Position numbers and translations under genes: made by a program. A stretch of DNA of 64,000 nucleotides from Guyanagaster necrorhizus (Eukaryota > Basidiomycota > Agaricomycetes > Agaricales > Physalacriaceae): positions 827,654 through 891,653 of the forward strand of contig NW_025064889.1 in the NCBI RefSeq assembly GCF_019112545.1, read 5' to 3'. Of the stretch, positions 1-12,729 are shown one piece after another. Positions within the stretch are counted from its first letter, which is position 1. Each line of letters begins with the position of its first letter. The notes under the pieces are model-generated. The model was not told where the DNA came from. It searched no databases and saw nothing but the letters and a program-made list of their open reading frames with translations.

Positions 1-1513
1 ATGCATCTCGTTTGCCGAACCTTAGTCGGTATGGCAGCATCGCCATCATCTGGTAATATAAATATCGCTGATTGAAATTAAAAATTGCGTGCTCAATCAT
101 GGCATACTGTAAAATCTCTTCTCATTCAACAGGATCAGCAGTGGTGTACCTTCATCCTAGGGACGATCATAGCCAGAGATCGTCCCTCCATAATTCGGCT
201 ATCTGCTTCTGGTATAGCCAAATAAATTCCTCCTCCTGCGCCTCTTGTTCTCGTCATTTCTTCTTCTGTTCTCGATGCATGGTCATACTGACGATACTTC
301 CCCATTCAAGGATGGGGTCCACTGCTCGGCCCCCGTGGTCCTCCTCCTCAGCCTCGTCGTCTCCTTCGGCCCCCTTGTCAGTGGTCCCCTTGAGGAGGGA
401 ACTGCCTTACTGGCCGAAGGTTTCTGAGGTGAGTGGGTCCGGGCTGAGTACTCGACTCGGCATCGTTGGATCTGGGTCGAGGAGTAGGCTTCTGGTTGGG
501 CTGCTCCTCTTCTCCTTCTGCTGTTGGTGCTACTGCTTAGCAATACCAGCAGAAGTTTCTGTAGAAGCAAGGGCGAAGGAAGAGGGTGGTGATTAGCCTG
601 TCGAGGACCCTTTTGAGGTCCCTGGTGGGGTCAATATGTTCATCGTCACCCCTGATGGATCCGAGGTCTGACGGTATCCTATCTCCCTGGATGGGGATAT
701 TGTCAGTTTCGGCGATGGTGTCTGTCCTGTATGATAACGGGTGGTCGTCGTCAAGGAGTGCCGGCTCTCTGCGGTAGTAGTCATTGGCATGGACAGTCCT
801 GGCTGGTCCAGTCCAGGGGTTGGGCTCACTGACGAGAGTGGCCAGTTCCTAGAATGGAGAGTCGGGAGTGCCGACTGTGGTATCGAGGTAGTTAGCAAGA
901 GAGTGGGAGGTTGGCCATATTGGGTTTGGTACCACTGCACCACCCCTTGGTAGGTGGGTTGCCTCTCCTTGTTCCAATCTACTAGCAGCTCTTGATGCTG
1001 CTTGCCAGTATCGGACCTCATTTCTGTTGGTGTCATCAAAGAAGGGATCGGGACTACTGACTCTTGTTTCTCCTCTACTGCTCCTTGTTGTGCTTCTGGC
1101 TGCTGGAGCCATTCAAATGGCATCCAGGGAGTCTCTAGCCCGGTGCTCAATTCCAGACTGGGCGACGGTTGTTCTTGATGCAGTGACACTGCACTTGGGG
1201 GAGGGGATGGAGGTGTTAGGTCGGGTTCATCGAAACCCTGTAGCTCAAGGGTTTCCAAGGTCTTGGATGATTGCCGATGGGGGTCTTGGAGGGTACTCGT
1301 GTGCTCAGTGCTGCTCCTCCTCTTCCCTAGAACATTCTTGAGTCGAGCCCCCAGGCCTGTCTTCTGTTTCTTCAGGGTGTCGGATGGAGTTTCGGACAGA
1401 GAGAGGGATGTCATAGAGGGAGAGGTCTGGCGTGACATTTTGGAGGATTGTACAAATGCGCTGAAATTCTTGGTAGTGTCGAATGGCCCAGATGGTAATT
1501 GATTGGCATCCAT
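1..1513 (-). pseudogene. gag of element A (partial, stop-containing)
   Basis: The structural polyprotein starts at ATG 1513 (product begins MDANQLPSGPFD) in a good initiation context (gccATGG). The first 306 codons are open down to 593 and homologous sequence continues in the same frame to base 1 with stops. The N-terminal region is Ser/Thr/Pro-rich with a basic stretch (ARLKNVLGKRR). The capsid and zinc knuckle found in element X would lie beyond the window edge. ORFa overlaps it throughout. Confidence 0.7.
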
Positions 1514-1625
1514 GGCACAGCTGTATGATCACCAATAGACCAATCAAGGTTCCTACAATAGAAGCCAAGAGTTCGAAGAACTCGTGTGTAAAGTTTGGAT
1601 CAGATGGATTTAGAGCAGGAGGCAT
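1..1625 (-). pseudogene. ORFa of element A: overlapping frame with N-terminal membrane-anchor segment (partial)
   Basis: This reading frame begins at an ATG (1625) lying 112 bases before the gag ATG and runs in another frame from gag. The product starts MPPALNPSD and has a hydrophobic segment around residues 16-37 (ELLASIVGTLIGLLVIIQ), resembling a signal anchor, followed by a charged EEEEQ stretch. It matches the same frame in elements X, Z, W and V. In-frame stops are mainly TGA at sites where sister copies have CGA. The frame continues off the left edge. Its function is unknown; a membrane-anchored accessory product is inferred. It could instead be an alternative gag leader. Confidence 0.55.
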
Positions 1626-1681
1626 TTGGTTTCTCAGCACAAATAGGCTTGAGAAAAGGAAGCGAGAAGTCTTGAACTAAT

Positions 1682-2198
1682 TGTTAAGCCCAAATTCCAT
1701 ATGACTAGAGACACGTGATAAACTGACAGAATCTCGCACTTTGGGTTATACTGTCAGAGTTCACTTGTGTGTGACTAGTGTTGTGTTGTCAAGGTGTTGC
1801 AGTTCACTCGAGATAAGATGGTAAAGTAAAACTTTAGTTCGAGACTGAGGTGTTACAGCGAGAACTAAGCTACTTTAAATACTGTTTAGCTATTACACTA
1901 TAAATAACTGTTTACAAAAGATATTGTCTGCTGTAGAGCTGTTTTCCCCTACCGTTGCCAGGCTCTCCATAAAAGCTGTTGTCTTGCTGTGGAGCTGTAG
2001 TCGTGCACTGCAATTTGAGGACAAAACAAGCATTGTCTCTCCCTTCACAGCATACAGCAGTGCGACAGGAGAATGACTGTCTTGGGTTGCTGAGCTAAGT
2101 GTTTCCATGGTCATAGGTGCTGGCCTAAGTGCCCTGACTAAGCAAAGATAGGGGTCATTTCTGAGAAAAAGAAAAGAAAAATAGGAAAAATCATAACA
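1682..2198 (-). repeat. 5' LTR of element A (517 bp)
   Basis: Read on the minus strand it begins TGTTATGATTTTTCC and ends GGGCTTAACA, so the termini form the short inverted repeat TGTTA/TAACA. It contains a TATA-like TTTAAAGTAGC box. About 30 bases further on is AGTTCGAGACT's complement (1834-1846), the predicted transcript start that pairs with the primer-binding site at 1668-1680 (12 of 13 positions; the mismatch is a CpG changed to TpG). Confidence 0.85.
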
Positions 2199-2390
2199 GA
2201 ATGCTATAAAGTTGATCAAGTTTTAAACCACAAACTATATAAAGTTAAAGCACACAGAGGTGGAACAACAACTACAGTCAACTATCTGATCAGCTAGAAG
2301 AGTTACAGCTCTGAATCTAATCAATAGGTAAACAAAAAGCACATGAATATAGCCAAAGCTATATGAGATTATAAACTATCTCTTAATTAA
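2199..2390 (+). pseudogene. Chromodomain tail of an old plus-strand Ty3/Gypsy element (P)
   Basis: Translation gives a decayed chromodomain (ECYKVDQVLNHKLYKVKA, then a YLIS and SESNQ stretch) matching the C-terminus of pol in W (around 52260-52430) and X (36430-36543). TAG stops stand at the conserved Trp positions. Just downstream is a purine-rich tract (2410-2423) and then the LTR. Everything upstream has been displaced by the insertion of element A at 2198/2199. Confidence 0.7.
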
Positions 2391-2423
2391 GCTATTAGAA
2401 TAATAGTCTTAAGAAGATAGTAA

Positions 2424-2893
2424 TATTATGATTTTTTAATATTTTATCTTTCTCTCTGCAAATTAATCTCTATTAGTGCTTAGTTATAGCACCTAACATA
2501 AGTGCTCAAGGCTATAGGACAGGCTTAGTCAGCATAACAAGTCTGTTCAGTCATTGTTTTTCAATGCAACAACAGTGTCTAATAATGCACAACAAACCTT
2601 TTGTATATAGTAGTGACATCTAAAGATAATAGGTATAAAGAACTCAAAAATATACAATAGAAAGTAATATAATTAGCATCACTCATATAGTATATAAGAA
2701 AGCTTGCTCTAGCTGGAAATCCTCAGCTTTGAGCTAAAGTTTATCTTTACACTATTTCACTCTTGAGTCAACTCTCAGGCCTTGAAGCACATTGATTAAT
2801 ATTCACAATAAATGAACTCTGACATTCCACTCAAAGTGCAAAGTGATGTCAGTTTATCACATGTTTATAGTCATATGCAACTTGGATCTAGCA
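2424..2893 (+). repeat. 3' LTR of element P, decayed
   Basis: It starts TATTATGATTTTTT (TGTTATGATTTTT in intact relatives) and ends near GGATCTAGCA. Inside are the family landmarks: a GTATATAAG TATA box near 2690 and CAGCTTTGAGCTAAAG shortly after, equivalent to the self-priming segment of W and V. It is CpG-free. Its right boundary is less certain than its left. Confidence 0.65.
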
Positions 2894-3267
2894 AATTATA
2901 CAGTTTTATTGCTACTTGCAACTGAAAATACTATAAAGATATTGCTATTAATAGCAGAATTAAGAGAGAATAGTTTTTCAATATTTAATAACACTTTATA
3001 CTATCTTAGAAACAGCAGTAAGATCAGTATCACTGAAGGTGATTTCAGAATTATATCTGCTAGATATTTATACTCAAGCAGTATAATAGTTATAGAGTCA
3101 AATAAATTATCAAATATAATTAAAAAACTGTTTAAATTAGAACATCTGATGGAAATCCAAATAATAGATTGAGATTAAAGTCTATCAGAAATCAGTAATC
3201 ATCTGTAAAGGATATAATACTTTATAATAATATATCTAATAATAGTTAAAAGATTAAAACAAGCAAA
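2894..3267. other. AT-rich stretch, no recognisable gene
   Basis: A 109-codon plus-strand frame (2843-3172) begins inside the preceding LTR and runs through this stretch. Its product is Leu/Ile/Ser-rich, resembles nothing I recognise, and is of the size expected by chance in AT-rich DNA with few stops. I see nothing else here. Confidence 0.5.
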
Positions 3268-3834
3268 TAAAAAATAAGCTCTTAAACACTAATATCTAAT
3301 CACTATATATATTATCACCAATACAGTTGAGTTTAGATGTTTCAAATATAATAAAAGCACTTTGTAGACTTGAATAAATCAAAAAAATTATTAGTAAAAA
3401 TAATTATTTAATTCTAGCTTGCTTTCTAAGATGCAATACTTATAAGAGTGGTTTATTACAATATTTAAGTACAATTAAGACTTAGAATAAATACACAATT
3501 ATGCTCCAAATCAACTTAAAAATATTTTAAAACTCCAAAATCCAATAAACTCTAAAATCCAAATACTAAGTCTATTAAGCACTTAAGCTTAGTTAGCTGC
3601 ACTTGTGGCCAGCTAGCAGTTCTCAAGACTAAAGAACTTGTATTCTGATATCAAAACCCTTAGTTATTAGAACTCAAATTAATCTGAAATCCAAAGATAC
3701 TATTAAGACTCTAATCCTATTCTTTTTAAATGACTATACAATTTAAACAATCTATTAAGTTAAAGCTACACTCAAAACTATTGATCTAGAGACTAACTGC
3801 AATAAGCTAGAAGACTTAAATATGGGGATAGGTA
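3268..3834. repeat. LTR-like direct repeat, left copy
   Basis: About 567 bp with clear collinear similarity to 11176-11711, in the same orientation. Shared landmarks include TGCAATACT, TTTATTRCAAT, CCAAATACTAA and CTTGTATTCTGAT. The right copy begins TGAG and ends GTCA, compatible with TG...CA LTR ends; this copy is mutated at both ends. I saw no matching 5-bp target duplication. Confidence 0.5.
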
Positions 3835-6800
3835 TTTGCTTTATAATTTCCTCTCTCTCTTACTTTTATACATTTAAAATAGATATAAAAACTATAAATA
3901 AAATATATTTAATAATTATTTCTCTTGGCTAGCTATAAAATTAGACTATTATTCCAGCTTGACAGTGCTCTTGAACTCATCTAAGACTGTTTAGACTCAC
4001 CTGGCTATCATACAGCTTTATTTTAAGCTTATAGTGCTTAAAAGTATTTGACTCCTTTATATTACTCAAAGTATTTTCTTTAGACTATTTTTAATATTAG
4101 GATTGATTAAGTCTGAAGCAATTGGTCTTGTTCACTCTATTTCTCTTAATTTTAAATCCTTTAGATTATCTGATATCTAAAAATTCTGACTTAAATATTT
4201 TGAGTCAAAACTCAGAATACTAGCTACAGTCCTACTGCTTCTGAATGAAGTGCTATCTCTATTCAATACTCCATAGTTAACTATAGTTTATACCTCTGGC
4301 TTTCTTAGAATATATCTGTCTTAGTGATATATAGAATTGACTTTATTTGAGATATTATTTCTAAATCTAAATTAAATTTAATATTTTTTAAAGTATAATA
4401 CAAAACTTTTTTAAATTCAAACTTAACTTAGAATTTTTATCCTTCTGCCATGCTATTTCATAAAGTCCTTTTTAAATAATGACTAGCATAATTATTAGCT
4501 CAAAGCTTCAGCTATAGTTTTCAATGAGCTGGTTCTACAATTACTTGCATATCTTAGTGTATTATATAGAATTTATAAATTATAGGGCTGAACACAGATA
4601 TGATGTATCAACAAGATTCTTTGATTTAAGAAGTACATATACAAATAAGATGTATTGAGTAGCAAAGATTAAGTAGACTCTAGATAATGTAAACATATAT
4701 TATAATGATAGAAAGTTAAAAAATATCTAATCAGTAAAAAAGATAAATTAGCATATGTGATAATATTAGTAATCACAAATATATAATATAATATAAATCT
4801 TTTATATTCTCCCTTTTAAGATTGGATATAGAGGAACTATCTCAATCAAATTAGTATATTACAATATAAAGCTAGCTTTGTTTTATGAATTGAGCTTATC
4901 AACTTCACTGTTAATATTTAGAGCTGAGTCAGACAGATTTGTATTTAATATTCTAATCATTTTTTTAAATTTTACTTGTAATCTCTTTATTAATTAGATA
5001 ATTAAGAAAATATCTATAATAAGCTTTTAAAATCAAAGCAAGATCTCATTCAATGAGAGTATTTTAATAGATATAAGGCAGATAATCCATTATGAAACAT
5101 AGAGATATCATAAGAGATATTAAACTGATTGATATATTATGCATATTTCTCAAAGGCATTGAGAGCATGTGAGTGAAGGAGGTTTAGAGAAAAGCATCTT
5201 CCACTGACTAGCTCATCTTTTATTTTGTCTGATCTGCACTAATCATACCTCTCTTCTCTTCCAGCTTTTGCTTATTCTTCTAATATTTGATTATTTTCTT
5301 TAATGAGGAATTCTGTCTCAGTCAGTAGTTTTCAACTATTGTTAAGCTACTGGACAATGCATCCCTTTATTTGATGAGCTGTTTGACTTTCTTAGTTTTA
5401 TACTACCTTTATGCTTTAGCTGATTTTTTTCTTATAGGAATTCATGCTTCAAATGGCCTAAGAAGATCTCATTTGCTCAAACTAGCAGTTTGCTCTGAAT
5501 ATTGTCCTATTCTGCAAACAAATTGCTAGTACACTCTCAATCTATAGACAATAAAAAAAGTTCTCAGCTATAAGATTAAATGTAATAAATATAGAAGAAT
5601 TGAACTCCACACTTGATGAGTTTTACTTATGCATCATAATTTGTAGTACTAGTAACTTTATTTATAATAGATTCTGTGGATCCTGATTTAAGTTTAAACA
5701 ATTTAAGAGCTTTAGCAATATTTTTATTCATTATTTTTCTATAAAAATTACAGTGTATATTAAATTTAAAAGTTAACTGTTAAGCTTTCTGAAGTTGTGT
5801 ATTTATTATAGACTCAGAGACAACATCAGAACTAGTCTATAATAGATTGGAATTGATAATTCCTTTTATCATAATAGAATACAATTTTAGAGCATAGGAA
5901 ATCATGTTAAAACAGAGTGCTTTAAAGAAATAATAGCAACATTATAGAAAAAAAGAGTTTGAATAACTAATAAAGATTGATAATCTATTTGGTATAACCT
6001 GTGAAAAGCTGTCTGAATATGAAGGATAAAATGAATTATAAGAAAGTGAGAGTACTTGTCTTTTTCTTTAAGAGAAATTTACATCAATATTAAAAAAAAA
6101 TCAAAGCAAAGAATGCTATAAAATCCTGTGAATCACTTAAAGAGTTTTTATCTCTTAAATTTAGATTTGAGTATATCACTGTTATACTTTATTATTAGGA
6201 ATGAGTTTTAAGTCCTGAGCAGACTTTATTTATTGTTAGTCTAGCTCTAGAGTTTGAACTATCAGATAGAATACTAAAATTATCTGCTTCAACTTTAAAA
6301 TGTCAAGATACAGAATAATGATATGGAGAGATGTATCTTCTCTTTTTAATAGTAAAGAGATCTTCATCCTCATTATCAGCATCACTCTCAAATCTATTTT
6401 TAAGTTTAGAGACTAGTATTTTATTTGTTTCTTCTATAAAGTCAACTGCAGTATATGATAGTGTTTATAATACTGTAAGTAACATATTTGAAATGATAAC
6501 ACCAATAAATAAGTTTGAGACATTACTCAGTGGTAGATATTGAGTTTAGAGTAGTTTATACACTTCAGAATGAATATAAGAAACAGAAATGCAGATACTT
6601 AGAAATTCAGTATGAGTTAATAAATAAAAAGTAAATAATAGCAATATAACTATAGTTAGTATTGTAGTGAATGACTAAAAGAAATTATAGTTATTTATAA
6701 TGTTAATGAATTTGAGTTTTAACTATCAATCAATTATTTCTGAAGGTCTGATTTGATGAACACTAAACTGAAATAATCTGACCTATTAAGCTGCCATCTA

Positions 6801-8140
6801 CTGGTTAAAGTGAGATAGAATATTGATCAGGAGAAAATTAAAGCTGTGGCTGCTAACTGAAATAACTATTATAGCATTTCATTAATACTCTCAATCAATA
6901 TATTGATCTCTATTTGACTGAGATTGCATCTTCTTTTTCATCTATATCTGAAAATTATCTACTGCTTACATGATCTTTAATCAGGGCTGCTAGTAGTGTT
7001 TTAGTAATATCTGCTCTTAAGCTTTTTGCTATTAGTCCTAAAAGGCTGATGTTGGAATCTCTTAAATTCTATGACTTTTTAACTTTTTCAGCACTTTGTT
7101 GATTATTAGCAGCAATGATAAAAAGCTATATGCTTTGATCATTAACCTTCCAGTAACTCAGACTGCTTTCAGATGCTTTACAACTGTCTTTTTATCTCAC
7201 ATACTAAACTTTCTAATTCTTTAGAATGTATAAAAACTAGTGATACCAGTTAAAAGGAATTAAAGATGAGCATCTCTATAGATGTTGATTTGAACACTTT
7301 GATCAGAAACTATAGTTTGTTTAAACAGCAACATGTCTTTATTATATAGTTATTAAAGCAAGCCTTAATTAAAAATCTCACAACAAATTTTATTCAAGAT
7401 ATCAACAGTTCTCTGGCTTTTCAAGCTCTGAAAAGTTAAAATAGTAGAGAATAACTCAATTTTTAATGAGAGAAGTCAATATATGAGTATAAGCATAAAT
7501 GTGATATACATAATTAAAAGTTGTTTTATCTGTCTGTTAAGACAGATTCAGATTATCAATAGCAGCTTTAATATTTGCATTATATTTATCTGTATTATGG
7601 TGATAATCACCTAGTTGCAGTTTCACATCAGTTGAGATCAAATTAAAGTGTCTAAAGATATTCAAATTAACAGAAATTTTTATTTATAGCTAATTATATA
7701 GTTCAGAATAAAGAAAATGCATGATTTAAAAGTTAAGTGTGTCATTTCAATGAGAGTAGATAAAAAAAAAAGAAAAGTTGTTAAGTTCTCTTTTGAAATA
7801 AGAGGGAATGATGTATTATCTAGTTTAAATATATCATAAATATAATATCACTGATAGTCTGTTGCTGCATCAAAATAGCAAGAAGGCTTTCCTTATATCA
7901 ATGAGCAGCAAAACAAACATGTTCCTTAATAAAGTGGTTTGCATTCTTTGGCATAGTCTTGAATAGTTTTATATAAGTTAACAATAGTAATTCTTCATAA
8001 ACACTTGGCTTAAAAGAGCTCTCTTTTTGTATATTTATACTAACTCATCAAATATTAGTCATCTAAGCCTGATATTATTCACTACAGCAAGTGAGTTTTA
8101 TGCTGTATAGTATTTTGCAATGAGCTTTTTTACATGTAGG
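3835..8140. other. AT-rich desert of decayed repeat DNA
   Basis: More than 4 kb with essentially no CpG and no reading frame above about 70 codons. A short minus-strand frame near 6330-6540 gives an acidic and basic stretch I cannot assign. A minus-strand stretch near 5150-5420 has a faint leucine and lysine pattern like the C-terminus of fungal DNA transposases, too weak to call. It may include the 3' remnant of the decayed element whose pol lies to the right. Confidence 0.4.
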
Positions 8141-8149
8141 AGATTCTTT

Positions 8150-11145
8150 TCAATATATCAGCAGTTCTTCTCATTATTATATCTCTTAAAATAAACAAGA
8201 AATCACTGTTTTCAATAACAAATTTTATTATTAAAGATTGTATCAATTTTATATTCATCTTCATTATCTGCAACTATTAATTTGAGTGGTGATAGCACTC
8301 TCTGGTTAGAAAACTCTGCTGTTCAGAATGATTTAAAAAAAATTTTATTAAAAACAAAATGAATGTTTTATATTTTTAGAATAGCTAATTTATATACTTT
8401 ATTGCTTACTTTTTCACAATCTTGAAGGAATCTCTAAACTTGTTATCTAACTTCTTCATCTTTTTATTTGTCTTTAGATTCTTCAACATAACTATATCAC
8501 TTAGCTAATAGTCTTTTACTAGTACTCTTCTTTTATCATACTGTTTGTCTTTTTATAGACTTTGCTATCTTATGCAATGTATATTCAACTTCATCATAAA
8601 TTTTCTTCATCTTTGCTGCAAAGTTCTCTGCTTAGAGTATTTGGCTTTTCTTTTGTGAGAGATTTATCTCAGTATTTGAATGAGTTTTAGTGTTTATATA
8701 AAATGAGCTATAGTCTATCAATAAATTTTCATGATTATTGTAGGCAAATCCTGTTATTAGAAGCCACTTCATTCAATCATCTTGCTGATGGTTTATGAAA
8801 ATTTTGAGATACTTTTTAATTTTTTAATTGATCTGCTTTATCTGTCTATTAGTCTGAGAATGATATGCTATAAAGAAATTTCCAGTAATTCTGAACAAAT
8901 TTATAAAGTTTTTTGATAAACTGTAATATAAATTATAGTTAAAGAATGTGGCAGGCACAGTGCCTGTAATACTATAAGACAAATGTAGACAGTGAAATTC
9001 AAGGATATAGTCATGCACAAATCTTAACAAAGTATCAGCAGAAATGCATCTAGAAATGTGTGAGTAGAATGCATGTCAACTGGCAATAACAGTTTTATAA
9101 GCTGCTGCATAATGTTGAATAGATAATGGATTAAGAGGTATGAAATCAGAAGGCACATAATCACAATTAATTAGATGTTCTGCATATTTAAAGATATTGA
9201 AGAGAAAGTCAAAGTCCTCTGAATTATTGCAAATCCTGATATTGCCAGATTGCATGTCCATTTTTATGAACTTGTCAGATACATTACAGTCAGGATTCAG
9301 ATACTAAAATAGATAACTATGGCCTTTGTGGATGAGCTTCTTTACATAGAGAATGTGAGGTGCTTGTTTAGCCATCTGTATGTAATTTAAGTTTGATTTG
9401 ACTATAGGTATTTATAGGCTACCAGAGTGGTCTCTGTCTCAATGCTGACTCTTGGCTGAAGCTGATTCATGAGAGATATTGGCTCTGGTGTCTTATTTCC
9501 ATCTTAAACTTCATCCCATATCCTCAGGTGAGATGAGCTCTGCACTTTCACTGTTATCCAGTTCTGACTGCAAATTCCAGGCATCAGTAATCTCAATTGC
9601 CTGTCTGGCTTTGCTAAATCTAACTAATTCTTATCCAGTATTACTGAGCTACAATCTAAGATTATCTTGTCAAAGAGTTCATGATAGATAGATATATAAT
9701 TTTGGAACAAATATGCTCAGCTCTCAGCATTCAAATTTATATTTGTTACAATCAAGAAATCAGTTTATTACTGCTAACACAGCATCATACTCCTTAGACT
9801 TTAAAAGAGGCCCTATCATGTTGACTGAGATTATCTTCCACTTTTCAGAGGAGATCTCATTGTGATGTAATTATACTGAGTGTTTAGTTTCACTTTCTGA
9901 TATATTTTGCATCTCTTAATATATACTTTCACTGACTGCCTGAGATTAAACTATTAATAATTGCATGTGACCAATTCTTGTATGTTGATAATTTTTAAAT
10001 AATCTGCTATTGCATAATCATAGCATGTCATAAGGATTTTTCATATAGCTTTTTGTTGGTGAAAATATACAGTCAGTTAGAAAAATAATACACTCTTTTT
10101 TTAAAAGTCTATCTATTCTCCTTCTTGTCAAATGCCAGTTGTACCACTTTTTCCACTGACTTTTTTTCTCAGTGAACCTTCTTTAGGATTTCTGAGATTA
10201 AAAGAAAAATCATTGCATAAAATAACTCTAGCTTGATTATAGTAGGCTCATCAATTGAATAAATCAGCTTTTTTATTAGCAGTATCAGATTTATGATAAA
10301 ATGTAAAATAATATTCAGCTAGATCTGTCATCTAGCATGCTTGTTTATAGTTTAGCTTCTGTAGTTTTTTAAAATACTAAAGATTCTGATGGTCTGTTCA
10401 GATTTCAAAATAATACTTACACCTATGAAATAATGGCATTATTTATCTAAGATAGTTATGATAATCAATAACTTTTTATTATAGATTTTATAGTTACACT
10501 CTATTATAGACAATGCCTTAGATAAATAGACTATGAGTTTTCATTGTCTATTTTGCTTCTGACTGAGAATAATTCTAAAAGCCTTTTCTGATGCATCAGC
10601 TTTCATCTTGAATTTTTCATTATTAACTGAAATAGCAAGCTGAGCAGATCTAGTATTTGATTTTTTGGAATGCTTATTTTTACATTTCTTTCCATTTCTA
10701 TTTGACTTTTTTAGTGAGTTTAATCAGTGGCAAGATTATCTTACTATAGTCTTTAATAAAGCATCAATAGAAGTTTGCAAATTCTAAAAAAAATTGCAAC
10801 TCTTATTTTTTAGTGAGTGTCAGCTATTTTTATACTCTTATTGTTTTCACTGAATTTATTTGTAGTCTTCTTTTTGAAATGATGAGGTTAAAGTACTTTG
10901 TTTCAAAGATTTCAAATTTATATTTTTTCTGTTTGAGATATGACTTATTTTCTTGCAATATCTGTAGTACTTGTCATATTAAAGTATTTTCAAAAAGATT
11001 ATTATATTATCTAAGTAGATAGTGATCTTTCTTTAGATGATTAGATCTCAAAATATATCATTCATTATTGTCTGAAAAATAGCAGATGAATTTGTGAGTC
11101 TAAAAAATATTACTAGTAATTTAAACAACTTTTAGTAATATACTT
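8150..11145 (-). pseudogene. Decayed Ty3/Gypsy pol (element R): RT, RNase H, integrase, chromodomain
   Basis: On the minus strand, from right to left: an RT piece reading RLTNSSAIFQTIMNDIF (about 11050-11110), an RT active-site remnant YLDN with the second Asp changed to Asn (11006-11017), RNase H, an integrase segment with VNMIGPLLKSKEYDAV (about 9770-9870), an integrase tail with AYHSQTNRQ (8824-9030), and a chromodomain-like DEYKIDTIFNN stretch (about 8270-8300). Stops and frameshifts are abundant and CpG is absent. RT begins abruptly next to the LTR-like repeat at 11176. The missing upstream part is represented only by the fragment at 11712-11758. Confidence 0.7.
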
Positions 11146-11175
11146 GGTAATGGCTAAATGACTAAAAGAGATAAA

Positions 11176-11711
11176 TGAGAAATAAACTCTCAAACACTAT
11201 CACTCAATATACTATCACTAAATGCAATTGAGAACAGTTGTTTTGAGTACAATAAAAACACTCTTGCAGTCTTAAATAAAATCAGTAAAACATTCAATAA
11301 AGACAGTTATTCAGCTTTATCTTGCTTCCAAAGATGCAATACTCATGAGAGTAGTTTATTGCAATGTTTAAATATAATCAGAACTTAGAATCAATATACA
11401 ATTGTACTTCAAATCAACTTAAAATATTTTAAAACCCAAATACTAAATCTATCAAGCACTTAGACTTGACTAGCTGCACTCTTGGCTGGCTAGCAATCCT
11501 CAAAATCAAAAACTTGTATTCTGATGCTGAAACTCTTATAGTTTAGAACCCAAATTGATCTGAAATTCAAAATACAGTTAATATTCTAATCTAATTCTTT
11601 CTAAGTGACAAAGCAACTGAAATAAATCACTAAGTCAAAGCAAAACTCAAAATCCATTGTTTCAGAGACTAACTATAGGGAGCTAAAAGGTCTGAATAAA
11701 GAGGTGGGTCA
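11176..11711. repeat. LTR-like direct repeat, right copy
   Basis: About 536 bp, starting TGAGAAATAAACTC and ending GTGGGTCA; the better preserved partner of 3268-3834. It lies inside the RT region of element R: RT sequence ends at about 11145 on its left and the segment just before RT resumes at 11712. It either inserted there with loss of about 330 bases, or the pair bounds a rearranged element. Confidence 0.5.
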
Positions 11712-11758
11712 AATAAGTATATCTTACAGTTTAAATTAGTATTGACATTAAAAACTAG
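11712..11758 (-). pseudogene. Fragment of element R pol just upstream of RT
   Basis: These 47 bases translate on the minus strand as LVFNVNTNLNCKIYL, matching W (IPNVNTNLDCKIYL, about 49998-50040) and X ([15 protein letters not shown]). It shows that R once continued through this point before two LTR-type sequences broke it up. Confidence 0.65.
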
Positions 11759-12205
11759 TGTTAGACTCAAATGTCACATAAACAGAAACATATGATAGAT
11801 AGACATCACCTTGCACTTTGGATGATTAACTGAATCCACTGATGCATATTCTAATTGGTGTGTCACAAGGCCTAAAGGATCAGCTTGAGAGTAGAATGAG
11901 ATGAATAAACTTTAGCTCAAAGCTGGGGTTTTCTAATGAGAGCAAGCATCTTAAATACTATATATTGTATGCTAATAATATAACTACCTATTGTGTCTTC
12001 CTGAGTTCATTGTGTCCATTGTCCTTGAGTGTTATTATCATATATAAAAGATTCTTTATGCATTGTTGAATAATGCTGGTTGTATCAAAAGACAATGATG
12101 AACTTGGCTAGTTGTGATGACTAAGCCTTATCTCACAGTCTTAAGCGCTTGCTCTAGTATTCTGACTAAGCATAAATAGGGATTAGAAAAGAAAAAATCA
12201 TAACT
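11759..12205 (-). repeat. Solo LTR of the V/W subfamily, minus orientation
   Basis: It begins TGTTAGACTCAAATGTCAC and aligns along its length with the 5' LTR of V (57617-58086), ending AAAAAATCATAAC. No internal sequence of the same element follows on either side. The 5-mer ACTAG flanks it on the left (11754-11758) and recurs at 12203-12207, overlapping the last LTR bases, so a target duplication is plausible but imperfect. Confidence 0.65.
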
Positions 12206-12217
12206 AGCTGATAAACC

Positions 12218-12686
12218 TGCTCATTATATGAGCCAAACATATAATAAACTAATGCTGTATTAGATTTGTATAGTCACACTAGAGTCTATTAAAGTATGTT
12301 CAATCAGTGAGATCAAGACACTTGCAAATAGGCTCAAGAAAAGGAGTAGTATGAGTAAACTTTAGCTCAGAGCTGGTCTACTATAGCAAGAGCTATACTA
12401 CTTATATATATTTTAAGAATAATAAATATAGCTCTACTTATCTCTACTTATTATGTCCTCCTGTAGTATGGTACTATAGAGCATAGTTGTCATGTATGAA
12501 ATAATATATTTTATCTGTTAATAAGATATTTAACATATATTATAATACAATAGTATACATCATTTAGTATAGTCATAGTAACTGGCTCATAGTCAGTAAG
12601 CATTTTAGATTAAGTAAGTGCTTTAATAAAATAAGACAAGATAAGATAAGAGATAAAAGATAAGAAATAAAAAGAAAATTATAATA
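12218..12686 (-). repeat. 3' LTR of element Q, decayed
   Basis: The minus-strand LTR ends at 12686 (reading TATTATAATTTTCTTTTT from that end), preceded in element order by an internal 3' end with the AATAGTCTTAATA block seen upstream of other 3' LTRs in the window. Internal landmarks include CAGCTCTGAGCTAAAG, the self-priming equivalent. The left boundary (about 12218) is approximate. Confidence 0.55.
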
Positions 12687-12729
12687 TTATCTCTCTATTA
12701 AGACTATTATTCTAATAGTAATATTAAAG

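Larger units (their letters stand above)
1..2198 (-). mobile_element. Element A: 5' part of a Ty3/Gypsy chromovirus (Z subfamily)
   Basis: The 5' LTR is at 1682-2198, followed leftwards by the primer-binding site and the first 1.6 kb of gag; the rest lies off the left edge of the window. LTR and gag closely match element Z (LTRs at 36864-37389 and 43671-44196). It still holds many CpG sites, so it is younger than the AT-rich DNA to its right. Its 5' end abuts the chromodomain of an older plus-strand element at 2199, so it inserted there. The target duplication cannot be checked because the 3' end is outside the window. Confidence 0.85.

Noticed and set aside
2843..3172. 109-codon plus-strand ORF
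   Set aside because: It begins inside a decayed LTR, has no recognisable motif and lies in AT-rich DNA where such frames arise by chance.
5150..5420. Possible C-terminus of a Fot1-like transposase on the minus strand
   Set aside because: Only a loose Leu/Lys/Asn pattern with several stops, and no DDE region found upstream.
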